64,000 nt of DNA, from positions 1,811,360 through 1,875,359 of the forward strand of contig NZ_HG315690.1 of the NCBI RefSeq assembly GCF_000455345.1, in the 5' to 3' direction. A model generated the notes under the pieces. It searched no databases and had not been told where the DNA came from. It saw nothing but the letters and a program-made list of their open reading frames with translations. This DNA is from Halopiger goleimassiliensis. GTDB taxonomy: Archaea; Halobacteriota; Halobacteria; Halobacteriales; Natrialbaceae. Both the position numbers and the translations under genes were made by a program. This document shows, piece by piece, positions 18,073 through 26,670 of the stretch (position 1 is the stretch's first letter; each line of letters begins with the position of its first letter).

Positions 18073-21000
18073 TTAGTCGTCGGATTGGCTCGCAAAACCG
18101 CCGCTCAGATACTCTTCCATCGTTTCGTCCTCCTGGGTCGGTCGGATACCGCGGTCGACCGGCTCCCAGTCGCCCTCTCCCTCGAGGCCGCCGTCTTCGG
18201 CCTTCTCGATCTTCACGAAGGACTCCTTGGGCGCGCCGTTGGCCGCGTGGACGTCCGGCTCGAACCCGACGTCCATGTTCTGTCCAAACATGTCCTTGCG
18301 GGGCATCGAGTCGGTCATCCAGGTACGGCGCAGCCAGGTGGTCGTCATCGACTGGTGGCCGCCGCTGCGGTACATCGCCACGTAGTTCGTGTCCTCGGCC
18401 TGGGCCTTCCCGTCGTCGCGCTCCTGCTGGGCCTCGTAAGTCCTGTGAGAGGCCTGGCTCACGTTCATCCAGCTACGGGTCACGCCCTGTGGAAGGCTGG
18501 GCTGGTACCGGAGTCGCATCAGCGCGCGGGTGTAGTCGGCGTCCTCGTCGTCGGGATCGTAACTCGGGAACGGACGGTCCGAGGGATCGGCGTCTACCCA
18601 CACGTAATCGCCGTCCTGCAAGTCCTCGTCGCGGGCGTCCGCGGGATTCATCTCGATGTAGCCCTCGCCGACGAACGGCTTTCGCTCGTCGAAGGTATCC
18701 CGTCCCGTCTCGCGGCCCATGTCGCCGTAGTTGCTCCACCAGACCGCCATCTGCTTCAGGTCGGCACCGAAGGTGTGGGTCCCGTGGCGGTACTTCGGCG
18801 TCATGTAGACGTAGTCGTACCCCTCCTCGAGGTCGGTCAGCGGGTGGCTGGTCTCGACTAGCTCATCCGACGACCGCACGACGTTTCGGACCTGTCGGTC
18901 GTTGGTGTCGCGGGCCTTCTCCTCACTGTTCCACCCCCGATCCTCGGGCGTCTCGGGCGCGACCACCGGGCTGTCACTGTCGTCGACGATGACGTTCGGC
19001 TCGTAGGGGGTCGCGTCCATCGGCTCCCGGTGCAGCGGGATGTGTTCGCCGGCCTCGGCGAACTCCTCCTCCTCGCGGAAGAACTCGAGGCGACCCGTCT
19101 TCGTGTACCAGGGCTGGGAGTCCTGGATCTGCTCGTTGCCGACGTGCTTGGGGTAGGTCCGCGTCATGATGATCGCCGGCGTCCCGTCGCGGGCGTCCTC
19201 GAGCAGTCCCTCGACGTCGTAGCCCTTTACGGCGTTCGAATGGTCGAGGATGCGCTGGAGGTACGGTTTGGCCCGGTGTTCGTCCTCGTCGATGAACGCC
19301 CAGTAGTCGGCGAAGCGGTCGTCGCCGGTGAGGTCGGCGAGCTTCTCGGCGACGCCCTTGTAGTGCTGGGCGTCGTTGAGTGTGTCGTAGATCCGGCCGA
19401 TCTCGGTCTCCGGCATCGTCGTGATGAAGGGGTTCGTGACGGAGGCGGTGATGTCGTGGACGTGGTGCTCGGCCCACGAGTCCGCCGGGAAGACGATGTC
19501 GGAGTACTCGCAGGTCATCGACCACCACCACTCGTTGGTGAAGAACGCCTCGATCTTCCCGGTCCGCATCATCTCTTCGATGACCTTGTAGGCCCCCTTC
19601 GCGTTGCCGAGGATGGAGTTCGACCCCGACACCCAGATCGACTTCGTGGGCGTGTGCATGTGGGTCTCGCCCTGGAAGTACTCCCCGTCGACCTTCAGCG
19701 GCTTGTCGAGGTTCGTGTAGAAGTGCGCGGAGTGGGCGTTCCACCGCTTGTCGGTCGAGGCGGGTTCGTCAGGGTCGAGTTCGGGATCGAACGGATCCTC
19801 GTTGGCGTACTGACCGACGCCGTTGAAGTACGCCATCCGGTAGTTACCCGAATAGCTGCCGACGTTACCGGTCCGATAGCCGACGTTCCGGGTCAGCGAC
19901 GCCAGCAGGAACGCGGCGCGACCGTGCTGGTCGGCGTTCGCGTAGTGGTTTGGCCCCATCCCGGTCAGCAGCATCGTGCTCTGTTTGTTGTCGGCGAAGT
20001 CCCGGGCCAAGTTCTCGACGGCCTCGGGCGAGGTCCCCGTGATCTCGGCGGTCGACTCGAGGTCCCAGGTCTCGACCAGGTATTCCTTGATCAGGTCGAA
20101 CACCGTTCGGACCTCGACCGTCTCGCCGTCGGCGAGTTCGACCTCGAACGCGCCCTCGATCGTCGCGGGAACCTCGAAATCCTCGCCGATGTCGTCGCGG
20201 GTAACAGGCTCGAACTCGTCGCTCCCGGCGTCGTGGACCACGAAGTCGCCCCACTCGCGGCGCAGTTCCTCGGTGATGACCTGTTCGTCGATGGTCGTCA
20301 CGTCGACGCCAGGCCGCTCCGACTCGTCGCCAACGGCGTCGGTCTTCTCGAGGTCGGCCGGTTCGTAGTCCGCGAAGAGATCGCTGGCCCGCAGGAGTTC
20401 GTGCTCGTCCATCCGGACCAAAAGCGGCAGGTCCGTGTGCTTGCGGACGTAGTCCTCGTCGTACAGCCCCTCTTCGATGATCTCGCGGGCCGCGCCGAGG
20501 AACAGCGCCGAGTCGGTCGCCGGCCGGACCGTGATGAGTTCGTCGCACTTCGAGGCGGTCGCGTTGTAGTCGGTGAAGATGCCGGTGAGCTTCGACCCCT
20601 TCAGTTTGGCCTCGGTCAGCCAGTGACAGTCGGCCATCTTCGAGGTCAGGTAGTTGATCCCGTCGAGCACGATGTGGTCGGCGTACTCGATGGAGGCGAG
20701 GTCGAAATCGACCGTCTGCTGACCGGTGACCATCGTGTGGCCCGGCGGCAGGTCGGTGTGGAACGAGTAGTTGTCCAGCCCCATCGCGCCCAGAGCCTCG
20801 TCCTCCGAGACATCCCGGACGTAGTTGTCCAGCAGCGCCATCGAGTTGGCGTTGCGGTACTGCCCGAACAGCTTGATGACGCCCAGAAGCGGCATCCCGC
20901 CGCGGAACTTCATCGTCCGGACGCCCGCGCCCTGGGTCTCCTCGACGACGCGCTCGTCGTAGCCCTGCTCGAGCAGCCGTTGCATCCCCTCCTCGCCGCT

Positions 21001-21609
21001 GTAGTGTTCGGCGAGCTCCAGGAAGGTGCGGGCGGCGTACTCGTGGGCCTCCGCCTGGGAGACCTCGACGAAGTCGTCCTCGCCGCGGTTGGCGTATTCC
21101 TCGGGCATGGAGCCGTCGTCCTCGCGCGGGAAGCCGTCGTCGACCCACTGCTTGAACCCCTCGCGGATCATCGGGGCCTTGACGCGGCGCTCGTTGTAGA
21201 AGCGCTCGACCATTGCCAGCCCCTTGTTACAGACCCGCGGGTCCCACCGCTGGGACGCCTGGTTTCCCTCGAGGTCCGTCGCCTCGCCGTAGTTCATCGA
21301 CGGCCCGAGGCGTGTGATCTCGCCGTTCTTGACCGCGGCCTCGAGATAGCAGTTGTGAGTGTCATTGGGGGTGCAGGTAAGCATGTAGGAGTCGTCGGGC
21401 TCCCACACGTTGCGATAGTGTTCTTCCCACTCCGTGTTGGGATACTCCTCGAGCGGATTCATCGGGTCCGCCTCCTCGGCGTCCTCGTCGGTCTCCTGCC
21501 CGAGTCGCCGGAAGCCGAGGTAGCCGAGGCCGGACGCACCCGCGATCCCGGCGGCGGCCGCACCGAGTTCGCGACGCGTCAGATCGAGTCCGGAGTCGTC
21601 GTCACTCAT
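18073..21609 (-). CDS. Molybdopterin oxidoreductase catalytic subunit, type II DMSO-reductase family, Tat-exported
   Basis: The 1178-residue protein starts MSDDDSGLDLTRRELGAAAAG, with a twin-arginine signal, and is therefore exported folded. The iron-sulfur region reads CTPNDTHNC (residues 79-87), with another Cys near 127. A segment TDLPPG aligns with NarG's CDLPPA, whose Asp ligates molybdenum, placing it in the type II (NarG/DdhA/EbdA) branch. Later segments (GMGPNHYANADQHGR, EWWWSMTCEYSDIVFPADSWAE) are typical. Substrate cannot be read off: nitrate, DMSO/TMAO, chlorate or another oxyanion are all possible. Beta subunit, chaperone and mobB follow in one direction. No membrane gamma subunit is encoded nearby. 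Confidence 0.92.
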   Translation of the reverse strand: MSDDDSGLDLTRRELGAAAAGIAGASGLGYLGFRRLGQETDEDAEEADPMNPLEEYPNTEWEEHYRNVWEPDDSYMLTCTPNDTHNCYLEAAVKNGEITRLGPSMNYGEATDLEGNQASQRWDPRVCNKGLAMVERFYNERRVKAPMIREGFKQWVDDGFPREDDGSMPEEYANRGEDDFVEVSQAEAHEYAARTFLELAEHYSGEEGMQRLLEQGYDERVVEETQGAGVRTMKFRGGMPLLGVIKLFGQYRNANSMALLDNYVRDVSEDEALGAMGLDNYSFHTDLPPGHTMVTGQQTVDFDLASIEYADHIVLDGINYLTSKMADCHWLTEAKLKGSKLTGIFTDYNATASKCDELITVRPATDSALFLGAAREIIEEGLYDEDYVRKHTDLPLLVRMDEHELLRASDLFADYEPADLEKTDAVGDESERPGVDVTTIDEQVITEELRREWGDFVVHDAGSDEFEPVTRDDIGEDFEVPATIEGAFEVELADGETVEVRTVFDLIKEYLVETWDLESTAEITGTSPEAVENLARDFADNKQSTMLLTGMGPNHYANADQHGRAAFLLASLTRNVGYRTGNVGSYSGNYRMAYFNGVGQYANEDPFDPELDPDEPASTDKRWNAHSAHFYTNLDKPLKVDGEYFQGETHMHTPTKSIWVSGSNSILGNAKGAYKVIEEMMRTGKIEAFFTNEWWWSMTCEYSDIVFPADSWAEHHVHDITASVTNPFITTMPETEIGRIYDTLNDAQHYKGVAEKLADLTGDDRFADYWAFIDEDEHRAKPYLQRILDHSNAVKGYDVEGLLEDARDGTPAIIMTRTYPKHVGNEQIQDSQPWYTKTGRLEFFREEEEFAEAGEHIPLHREPMDATPYEPNVIVDDSDSPVVAPETPEDRGWNSEEKARDTNDRQVRNVVRSSDELVETSHPLTDLEEGYDYVYMTPKYRHGTHTFGADLKQMAVWWSNYGDMGRETGRDTFDERKPFVGEGYIEMNPADARDEDLQDGDYVWVDADPSDRPFPSYDPDDEDADYTRALMRLRYQPSLPQGVTRSWMNVSQASHRTYEAQQERDDGKAQAEDTNYVAMYRSGGHQSMTTTWLRRTWMTDSMPRKDMFGQNMDVGFEPDVHAANGAPKESFVKIEKAEDGGLEGEGDWEPVDRGIRPTQEDETMEEYLSGGFASQSDD

Positions 21610-21889
21610 GGTACCACCCTGCACCGGACGTGCAAGAGAGATCGGCGGGCGATGCGGCCACCTGCCGAACCGGAGGACAGCGGTCGGTCGTTGGTCGTCC
21701 GTGTGCCATGCGCAGTTGAGCCTGCACGATCCTCACATAAACTGAGCCGGTGATTTCCCACGCGCTGGGGACCGGGTCGAATACTCCCTGTGAATAGTGG
21801 GGATTTATATTCGTCGCGGACTCCCCGGTCGGAAGTTCCTATCCTCCAAACAGCCCGAAAAATACCGCGTCGAACGCGCCGAAGTCGGG

Positions 21890-23176
21890 TTAGGCGGCCG
21901 ATTCGGACATCGCTTCCGGCTCGTCGGCCTCGAGTTCGACGAGCCAGCCGTTCCGTCCGAGGTCGGTCATCGATACCGAGAGATCGCGACCGTCACGCTC
22001 GAAGTTCTCCCGGACGATCGCCGCGAGTTCCCGGGGTTCGCCGCGGGTGAGGACCGACACCGTACCGTCGGGGTCGCGGTCGAACTCGGTGATCGCTTGC
22101 TGATGACCGGCCGACGGCGGCAGTCCGCGTACATCGACGGCGTCCGCCGGTGGTTCGGGATCGCTGTTCGCCTCCCAGAACTGCTTGACGGTCTCGCCTA
22201 GTGCGGCGATCGCGGCCGCGCCGTCCGTGTCCAGGTCGGTAAACGATCGCTCGAGCGGCTCGCGCAGGGCAGGATCGAACGGCACCGATTCGACCTCGGC
22301 AACGGCGTCTTCGGTGATCGCGTCCTGAAGCCCCGTCGCCGTCGCGTCGTACGGACCGTCCTCCCCGACCATGTTCGGGACGACGCCGATCGTCTCCACG
22401 TCGTTGGCCGTAAACAGCGCGCCGGTTCGTTCCGTCGCGCGGACGCTCGCGTCAGTCGGGGTAGTAACCAGCAACGCGCCGTCGATCCGGGCCTGCTGGA
22501 CGATCGTGTACACCGCATCGCCGATCCCCGGCGGCAGATCGACGAGCAACACGTCCCTGTCGTCCCAGACGGCGTCACCGAGCAGGTCGGAGACGACCTC
22601 GTGAACCATCGCACCGCGCCAGGCGACCGGGCCGTCGTCGGCGATCAACTCGAGGCTGAGGACCTCGATGCCGTCGGCATCGACCGGTTTGGGGCGGCCG
22701 GAAGGCGTCTGGTGGACCGGTCCTTCCGCATCCAGGCGGTCGGGAACGTCGGGGGCGTAGACGTTCGCGTCGAAGACGCCGACGTTCAAGCCGGCCTCGG
22801 TCAGCGCCTTCGCGAGCGCGACGGTGATGGTCGTCTTGCCGACGCCGCCTTTGGCGCTTGCGACCGCGATCAGCGTATCGACGCCGGTGATCGTCAGGCC
22901 GCCGTCTCCGACCCCGGGGTCGGCTGCCTCGACGCGGACGTGGTCGACGCCGGCAGTCGCCAGCCCCGCTCCCCGTAGCTGGTCGGTCACGCGCTCGACC
23001 ATCAACCGATCGAGCCGATCGACGACGACGGTGAACGTGACGACGCCGTCCTCGAGGTCGACGTCCTCGACCAGTTCTTCGCTGATCGGATCGCCGCCGG
23101 CGACCTGTACCTCGCGAACCCGGTCGACGACCGCCCGCTGGATCTCATCGTCGGTCCTGGAACCGTTCGCGGTCAT
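21890..23176 (-). CDS. Mrp/ApbC-like P-loop ATPase with MIP18-like N-domain and DUF2249-like C-domain, without cysteine
   Basis: The 428-residue protein has three parts. Residues about 8-90 resemble a diverged MIP18/DUF59 domain. Residues about 100-340 are an Mrp-type ATPase with deviant Walker A ASAKGGVGKTT and LLVDLPPGIGD. The C-terminal ~80 residues (VDVRGLPPSAGHQQAITEFD...) look like DUF2249. Mrp/Nbp35 proteins usually carry a CxxC that holds a bridging iron-sulfur cluster; I find no cysteine anywhere in this protein. It is 280 bp upstream of the molybdoenzyme gene in the same orientation, so a maturation role is plausible but not shown. Start 23176 is the ATG before the MIP18-like domain. 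Confidence 0.85.
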   Translation of the reverse strand: MTANGSRTDDEIQRAVVDRVREVQVAGGDPISEELVEDVDLEDGVVTFTVVVDRLDRLMVERVTDQLRGAGLATAGVDHVRVEAADPGVGDGGLTITGVDTLIAVASAKGGVGKTTITVALAKALTEAGLNVGVFDANVYAPDVPDRLDAEGPVHQTPSGRPKPVDADGIEVLSLELIADDGPVAWRGAMVHEVVSDLLGDAVWDDRDVLLVDLPPGIGDAVYTIVQQARIDGALLVTTPTDASVRATERTGALFTANDVETIGVVPNMVGEDGPYDATATGLQDAITEDAVAEVESVPFDPALREPLERSFTDLDTDGAAAIAALGETVKQFWEANSDPEPPADAVDVRGLPPSAGHQQAITEFDRDPDGTVSVLTRGEPRELAAIVRENFERDGRDLSVSMTDLGRNGWLVELEADEPEAMSESAA

Positions 23177-23267
23177 GTACACGCGTACAGTCCGACCCGG
23201 TATTTCACTCGGCGGCTCTTCCCACCACCTGGGAAGTCCGGCACCTCGAGCCGACCGTCGGTGCCGG

Positions 23268-23930
23268 TCAGAACAGTTCCACGCGGATTCCGTCGTCCTC
23301 GAGTTCGTCCGCGAACGCCTCGGCGTCGGTCTCGATGGGATCGAACGTGTCGTAGTGTTCGGGCAGGACGAGTTCGGCACCGACGCTGCGGGCGAAGTCG
23401 CCGGCCTCGTGGCGATCCATCGTGAAGTGGCCGCCGATCGGCGGCACGAACACGTCGGCCGTGATCGACTCGTGGTGCGGGTGGAAGTCGGTGTCCGACG
23501 GGAAGAAAACCGACGCGCCCTCGAGGTCCAGCAGCAGGCCGATCACTTCGCCCTCGGCGTGGAACGGCTCGCCGTCCTCGTCGACGTGGTCCCCCTCGGG
23601 GTCGTTGTAGGCGGGCATCGTCTCGACGTCGATGCCGGCGACGGTCGTCTCCCCTTCGTGTGGCAGCCCGATCACGTCGAACGTGAGGTCACCCGTATCG
23701 ATCGCCTCGTAGGCCGCGATCGTCGGATCGTCGCCGGTGACCGCCTCGATAGCCGTCGGATCGTAGTGGTCGAAGTCGTCGTGCGTGACGAACACCACGT
23801 CCCCGTCGCCGGGTTCGCCCTCGAGGACGTCGCCCCACGGATCGACGTAGATGATCCGGTCTCCGGTGTCGATGCGGACGCTCGCGTGCCCGAGTCGTTC
23901 GAACTCGAGGCCGTCGTACTCGACCGTCAT
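23268..23930 (-). CDS. Metallo-beta-lactamase-fold hydrolase
   Basis: The 220-residue protein starts MTVEYDGLEFERLGHASVRI, the opening of UlaG/YycJ-like MBL-fold proteins. The usual HxHxDH motif appears as THDDFDHYD (second His replaced by Asp), as in some UlaG-type proteins. Further metal-binding candidates are FFPSDTDFHPHH and GGHFTMD. The substrate is unknown. ATG 23930 avoids a non-conserved nine-residue extension. Confidence 0.82.
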   Translation of the reverse strand: MTVEYDGLEFERLGHASVRIDTGDRIIYVDPWGDVLEGEPGDGDVVFVTHDDFDHYDPTAIEAVTGDDPTIAAYEAIDTGDLTFDVIGLPHEGETTVAGIDVETMPAYNDPEGDHVDEDGEPFHAEGEVIGLLLDLEGASVFFPSDTDFHPHHESITADVFVPPIGGHFTMDRHEAGDFARSVGAELVLPEHYDTFDPIETDAEAFADELEDDGIRVELF

Positions 23931-23999
23931 GATCGGCACTGACGACGCGGGGAACAAAATAGCCCGGTCCCGGATAGGGGCGGGTCACACGGAAGACGG

Positions 24000-24734
24000 T
24001 CACTCCGGATCGACGGTATCGATCCGGTCGGCCAGCCAGTCGGCGACGGTTTCGACGGCGTCGGGATCGGTGCCGGTGATCTTCAGGCGGTTGTAGCCCT
24101 CCGTGTCGGGGTAGCTGCCGATCGTCGCGTCGAACCGATCGCGGGCTGCCGCGAGGTCGTCGACCATCGACCCCTCCGGCTGGGGGGTGTACAGCGTGCG
24201 TGAGACGGCATCGCCGTCGAACTCCTCGGCGACGAGATCGAACAACGCCTGCATCTCGCTCGGGACGCCCGGAAAGGCGTAGACGTTCTCGAAGACGAAT
24301 CCCGGGCACAGTCCCGCAGGGTTGAGCAACGTCCGGCTTCCCTCCGGAAGCGCCGCCCAGGCGTCGACGTCGATCTCCAGTTCGTAGGCCTCGACCCGCT
24401 CCGGGTTCCGATCCCGGTAGGCCGCCACGGTCTCGACGACGTCCTGATGAACGTCGTCGTCGACGACCAGCGGCCGATCGAAGACGTCGGCGATGGCGTC
24501 GGCAGTGACGTCGTCGTGCGTACCGCCGAGTCCGCCGGTGACGAGGACGGCGTCGAAAGCCTCGCGCCACTCGTCGACGGTCTCGGCGATCAGCGCCCGG
24601 TCGTCGGGGACGGTGAGAATGCGGACCACGCTCGAGCCCCGATCCGTGATCCGACTCGCGAGCCACGTCGCGTTCGTGTTGGTCGTATCGCCCGCCAGGA
24701 CCTCGTCGCCGACGGTGAGGATCGCGACCTCCAT
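24000..24734 (-). CDS. CinA/MoaB-like nicotinamide-nucleotide-associated protein
   Basis: The 244-residue protein begins MEVAILTVGDEVLAGDTTNTN, the CinA N-terminal (MoCF_biosynth) motif, and contains VTGGLGGTHDDVTADAIA and NPAGLCPGFVFENVYAFPGVPSEM. This is the COG1058 domain alone; the C-terminal amidohydrolase domain of bacterial CinA is absent, as in most archaeal versions. The COG1058 domain has ADP-ribose pyrophosphatase activity in characterised members. Codon frame upstream of ATG 24734 is basic and cysteine-rich, so is not included. Confidence 0.88.
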   Translation of the reverse strand: MEVAILTVGDEVLAGDTTNTNATWLASRITDRGSSVVRILTVPDDRALIAETVDEWREAFDAVLVTGGLGGTHDDVTADAIADVFDRPLVVDDDVHQDVVETVAAYRDRNPERVEAYELEIDVDAWAALPEGSRTLLNPAGLCPGFVFENVYAFPGVPSEMQALFDLVAEEFDGDAVSRTLYTPQPEGSMVDDLAAARDRFDATIGSYPDTEGYNRLKITGTDPDAVETVADWLADRIDTVDPE

Positions 24735-24917
24735 CGCTGGATTCCAGGGCTGGCGTGGACAAAAGCACCTCGGTCGGCAAGGGTTCACTGGCGCAATCTG
24801 CAGGAGACACTAGCGTCCGTCTCGGAAACACTCACCGATACTGCCAACGACGAGCCATAACCATTGGAATTGGACGGTTTTATGTATCGGAGTGTTGCCC
24901 TACGGGCAAGGGGTACA

Positions 24918-25241
24918 ATGGAAACGGAACCACGACAGGACGACGCTGCAGTTCGCACGGCGGCAGAAGCGACGGCTCACGAGTTCTCCTCGAACGGGCC
25001 CGCCGCGGTCGCCGTCGTCGATGCGGTCTCCGCCGTCTCCGGCACCGACCCGATCGATCTCCCGCCGCTGTACGAGACGATCGATCCCGACGCCGTAAAC
25101 GCCCTCCTCGAGGCGTCCGATCCGGACTCGCCCGTTCGGATCGAGTTCTCGTACGCTGGGTACGACGTGGTGCTTCGCGACGGGCCGAGAGTAACCGTCC
25201 GGACCGACGACTTGGATCCCGAACCCGAGGACGACGGGTAA
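24918..25241 (+). CDS. HalOD1 output-domain protein
   Basis: This 107-residue protein consists of little more than a HalOD1 domain (AVVDAVSAVSGTDPIDLPPLYETIDPDAVNALLEA...VRIEFSYAGYDVVL), a haloarchaeal module proposed to be a signalling output. Stand-alone copies are numerous in these genomes. The ATG at 24918 is preferred over an upstream frame with atypical residues. No operon partner is evident. Confidence 0.85.
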   Translation: METEPRQDDAAVRTAAEATAHEFSSNGPAAVAVVDAVSAVSGTDPIDLPPLYETIDPDAVNALLEASDPDSPVRIEFSYAGYDVVLRDGPRVTVRTDDLDPEPEDDG

Positions 25242-25278
25242 CCGCCACTCGGAGCGTTCCTACGGGGGTGGGAGCGCC

Positions 25279-25629
25279 TTACTTCACGCGTCGCGGACGC
25301 CGATCCGGCGGCCACGCCGGCAGTTCGTCGGCCACCTCGAGGAGTCGCTCTACGGTGTCGTCCTCCTCGAGCGCGATTCGATCCCCGTCGCTCTCGTAGC
25401 TCACCACGCCGTGCTCGTCCAGTTTCGGGAGATGCGTGTGTATCAATCGAACCCGCGCTCGATCGACGTACTCGTCCGGAACGGACTCGGGATCGATCCG
25501 ATGGCGACGGGCGGCGACCGCTCGCGCGAGCGTCGATAGCTCCGGATCGGATCGTCGTGTCGATAATTCGTGGACGACGTGCTGTCGGTCTGCGCTCGCG
25601 AGAACGTGGTAGGCGTCGGTTCGTTCCAT
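25279..25629 (-). CDS. Haloarchaeal winged-helix protein (DUF7344-like)
   Basis: The 116-residue protein MERTDAYHVLASADRQHVVHEL... ends with a winged-helix segment LIHTHLPKLDEHGVVSYESDGDRIAL, a layout typical of small haloarchaeal HTH regulators. The family name is from memory and was not searched. It converges with the HalOD1 gene 37 bp away. Targets unknown. Confidence 0.75.
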   Translation of the reverse strand: MERTDAYHVLASADRQHVVHELSTRRSDPELSTLARAVAARRHRIDPESVPDEYVDRARVRLIHTHLPKLDEHGVVSYESDGDRIALEEDDTVERLLEVADELPAWPPDRRPRRVK

Positions 25630-25842
25630 ATCGGAAGCCAATCGACTGGAGACAAAGAACCGCTCTCCTAACTCTGTTGGGTGGCAGTCGAACGTGATCG
25701 GTTCTGCTTCGAACTCACCTCCCGCTTGTTAGACGGCCGCCATATGAGGGATTGGCCACTCGAGTAAAGTAACAGCAACTGAATTATCGGGTGACAGAAC
25801 GGAGCGGGGCCACCGCGGCCGCGCTGCCGCGAATCGAACACC

Positions 25843-26013
25843 ATGCAACCGAGCCAATCGACACCGGGACGAACCGTACAGCGCTACTGGGACGAGTTAT
25901 CGCAGTCGGCTCGCGTGGCGGTACTGCTGACTATCTACGGTGTGATCGGCGTCACACTGGTCTTCGGCCTCGGGCTGGACGGCGCAGCGATGGGCGGCTG
26001 GACCGGCCTCTGA
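25843..26013 (+). CDS. 56-residue single-span membrane protein
   Basis: The frame starts MQPSQSTPGRTVQRYWDEL and has one hydrophobic helix (about 26-44, VAVLLTIYGVIGVTLVFGL) with a short exit. It lies at the start of the terminal-oxidase region next to another microprotein, so an oxidase accessory or assembly role is conceivable. No family recognised. Confidence 0.6.
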   Translation: MQPSQSTPGRTVQRYWDELSQSARVAVLLTIYGVIGVTLVFGLGLDGAAMGGWTGL

Positions 26014-26093
26014 GGGCCTGGAGAGATCGACGACGAGCGGTCTGCAACCAGCACTTGACGAGCCACCGGCCGAACCACTGGCCGCGACCACGG

Positions 26094-26219
26094 TTACGGC
26101 GGTATCGTGGCCCCAGTAAAGGCGACCAGGTAGACGATCGCGGCCACGAGCGCGAGGCCGAGCACGGCCATCAGGAACGCGAACGTCCCCTCGGGAGTGT
26201 AGATCGAGGGACCGGGCAT
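26094..26219 (-). CDS. 41-residue single-span membrane protein near cox genes
   Basis: MPGPSIYTPEGTFAFLMAVLG leads into one long hydrophobic helix and a short PP end. Small hydrophobic subunits of this size accompany haloarchaeal heme-copper oxidases, and the gene sits about 450 bp from coxB. Assignment as an oxidase subunit is inference from position; the frame itself looks genuinely coding. Confidence 0.62.
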   Translation of the reverse strand: MPGPSIYTPEGTFAFLMAVLGLALVAAIVYLVAFTGATIPP

Positions 26220-26337
26220 ACAGCAGTCGAACGTACGGGATCCGGTCGGTTAAACCCTCTCGTGACATCGGACGAACAGCCCCGACGTCGCGGGTTCGGA
26301 ATCTCGAGACCGCGACTCCACCCGACGCAGCGTTCGG

Positions 26338-26574
26338 TCACCCGCTTCGAGCCCGGTTTCGGTCACGCTCGATTACCCGTGCGACGACGTACGTCGCGAT
26401 CAGCAAGAGGACCAACGGAAAGAGCGTGAGCGTGTGGGTGAGCAGGACGGGAAGTGGATCGAACGACCACGGGGACGCGCTCTCGAAGAGGAGGGAAAAG
26501 TACGCGAGGATCACCAGCGGAACCGCGTTGATCGAGGCGTCGACCGCCGTTTCCCGGGAGAGCCACTCCAGCAT
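26338..26574 (-). CDS. Small two-helix membrane protein (DUF6684-like)
   Basis: From ATG 26574 the product has 78 residues: MLEWLSRETAVDASINAVPLV, a first helix, then a second helix (TLTLFPLVLLLIATYVVA) and a basic end. An upstream ATG at 26601 would add nine residues. Such proteins are repeatedly found divergent from coxB in haloarchaea (from memory, not searched). It may help assemble the oxidase. Confidence 0.72.
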   Translation of the reverse strand: MLEWLSRETAVDASINAVPLVILAYFSLLFESASPWSFDPLPVLLTHTLTLFPLVLLLIATYVVARVIERDRNRARSG

Positions 26575-26670
26575 GTTCCTCCCTTCGACTACGGGGACCA
26601 TAAGCCGTATCCACGAACCCGATACGTGCAGCGTTCGGCGACGATAGATCAACGTTGCTGACAAACGCTT

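Noticed and set aside
19030-21753. 907-codon open frame opposite the molybdoenzyme catalytic gene
   Set aside because: Same cause: it mirrors the real gene and has Val/Leu/Arg-rich composition without motifs.
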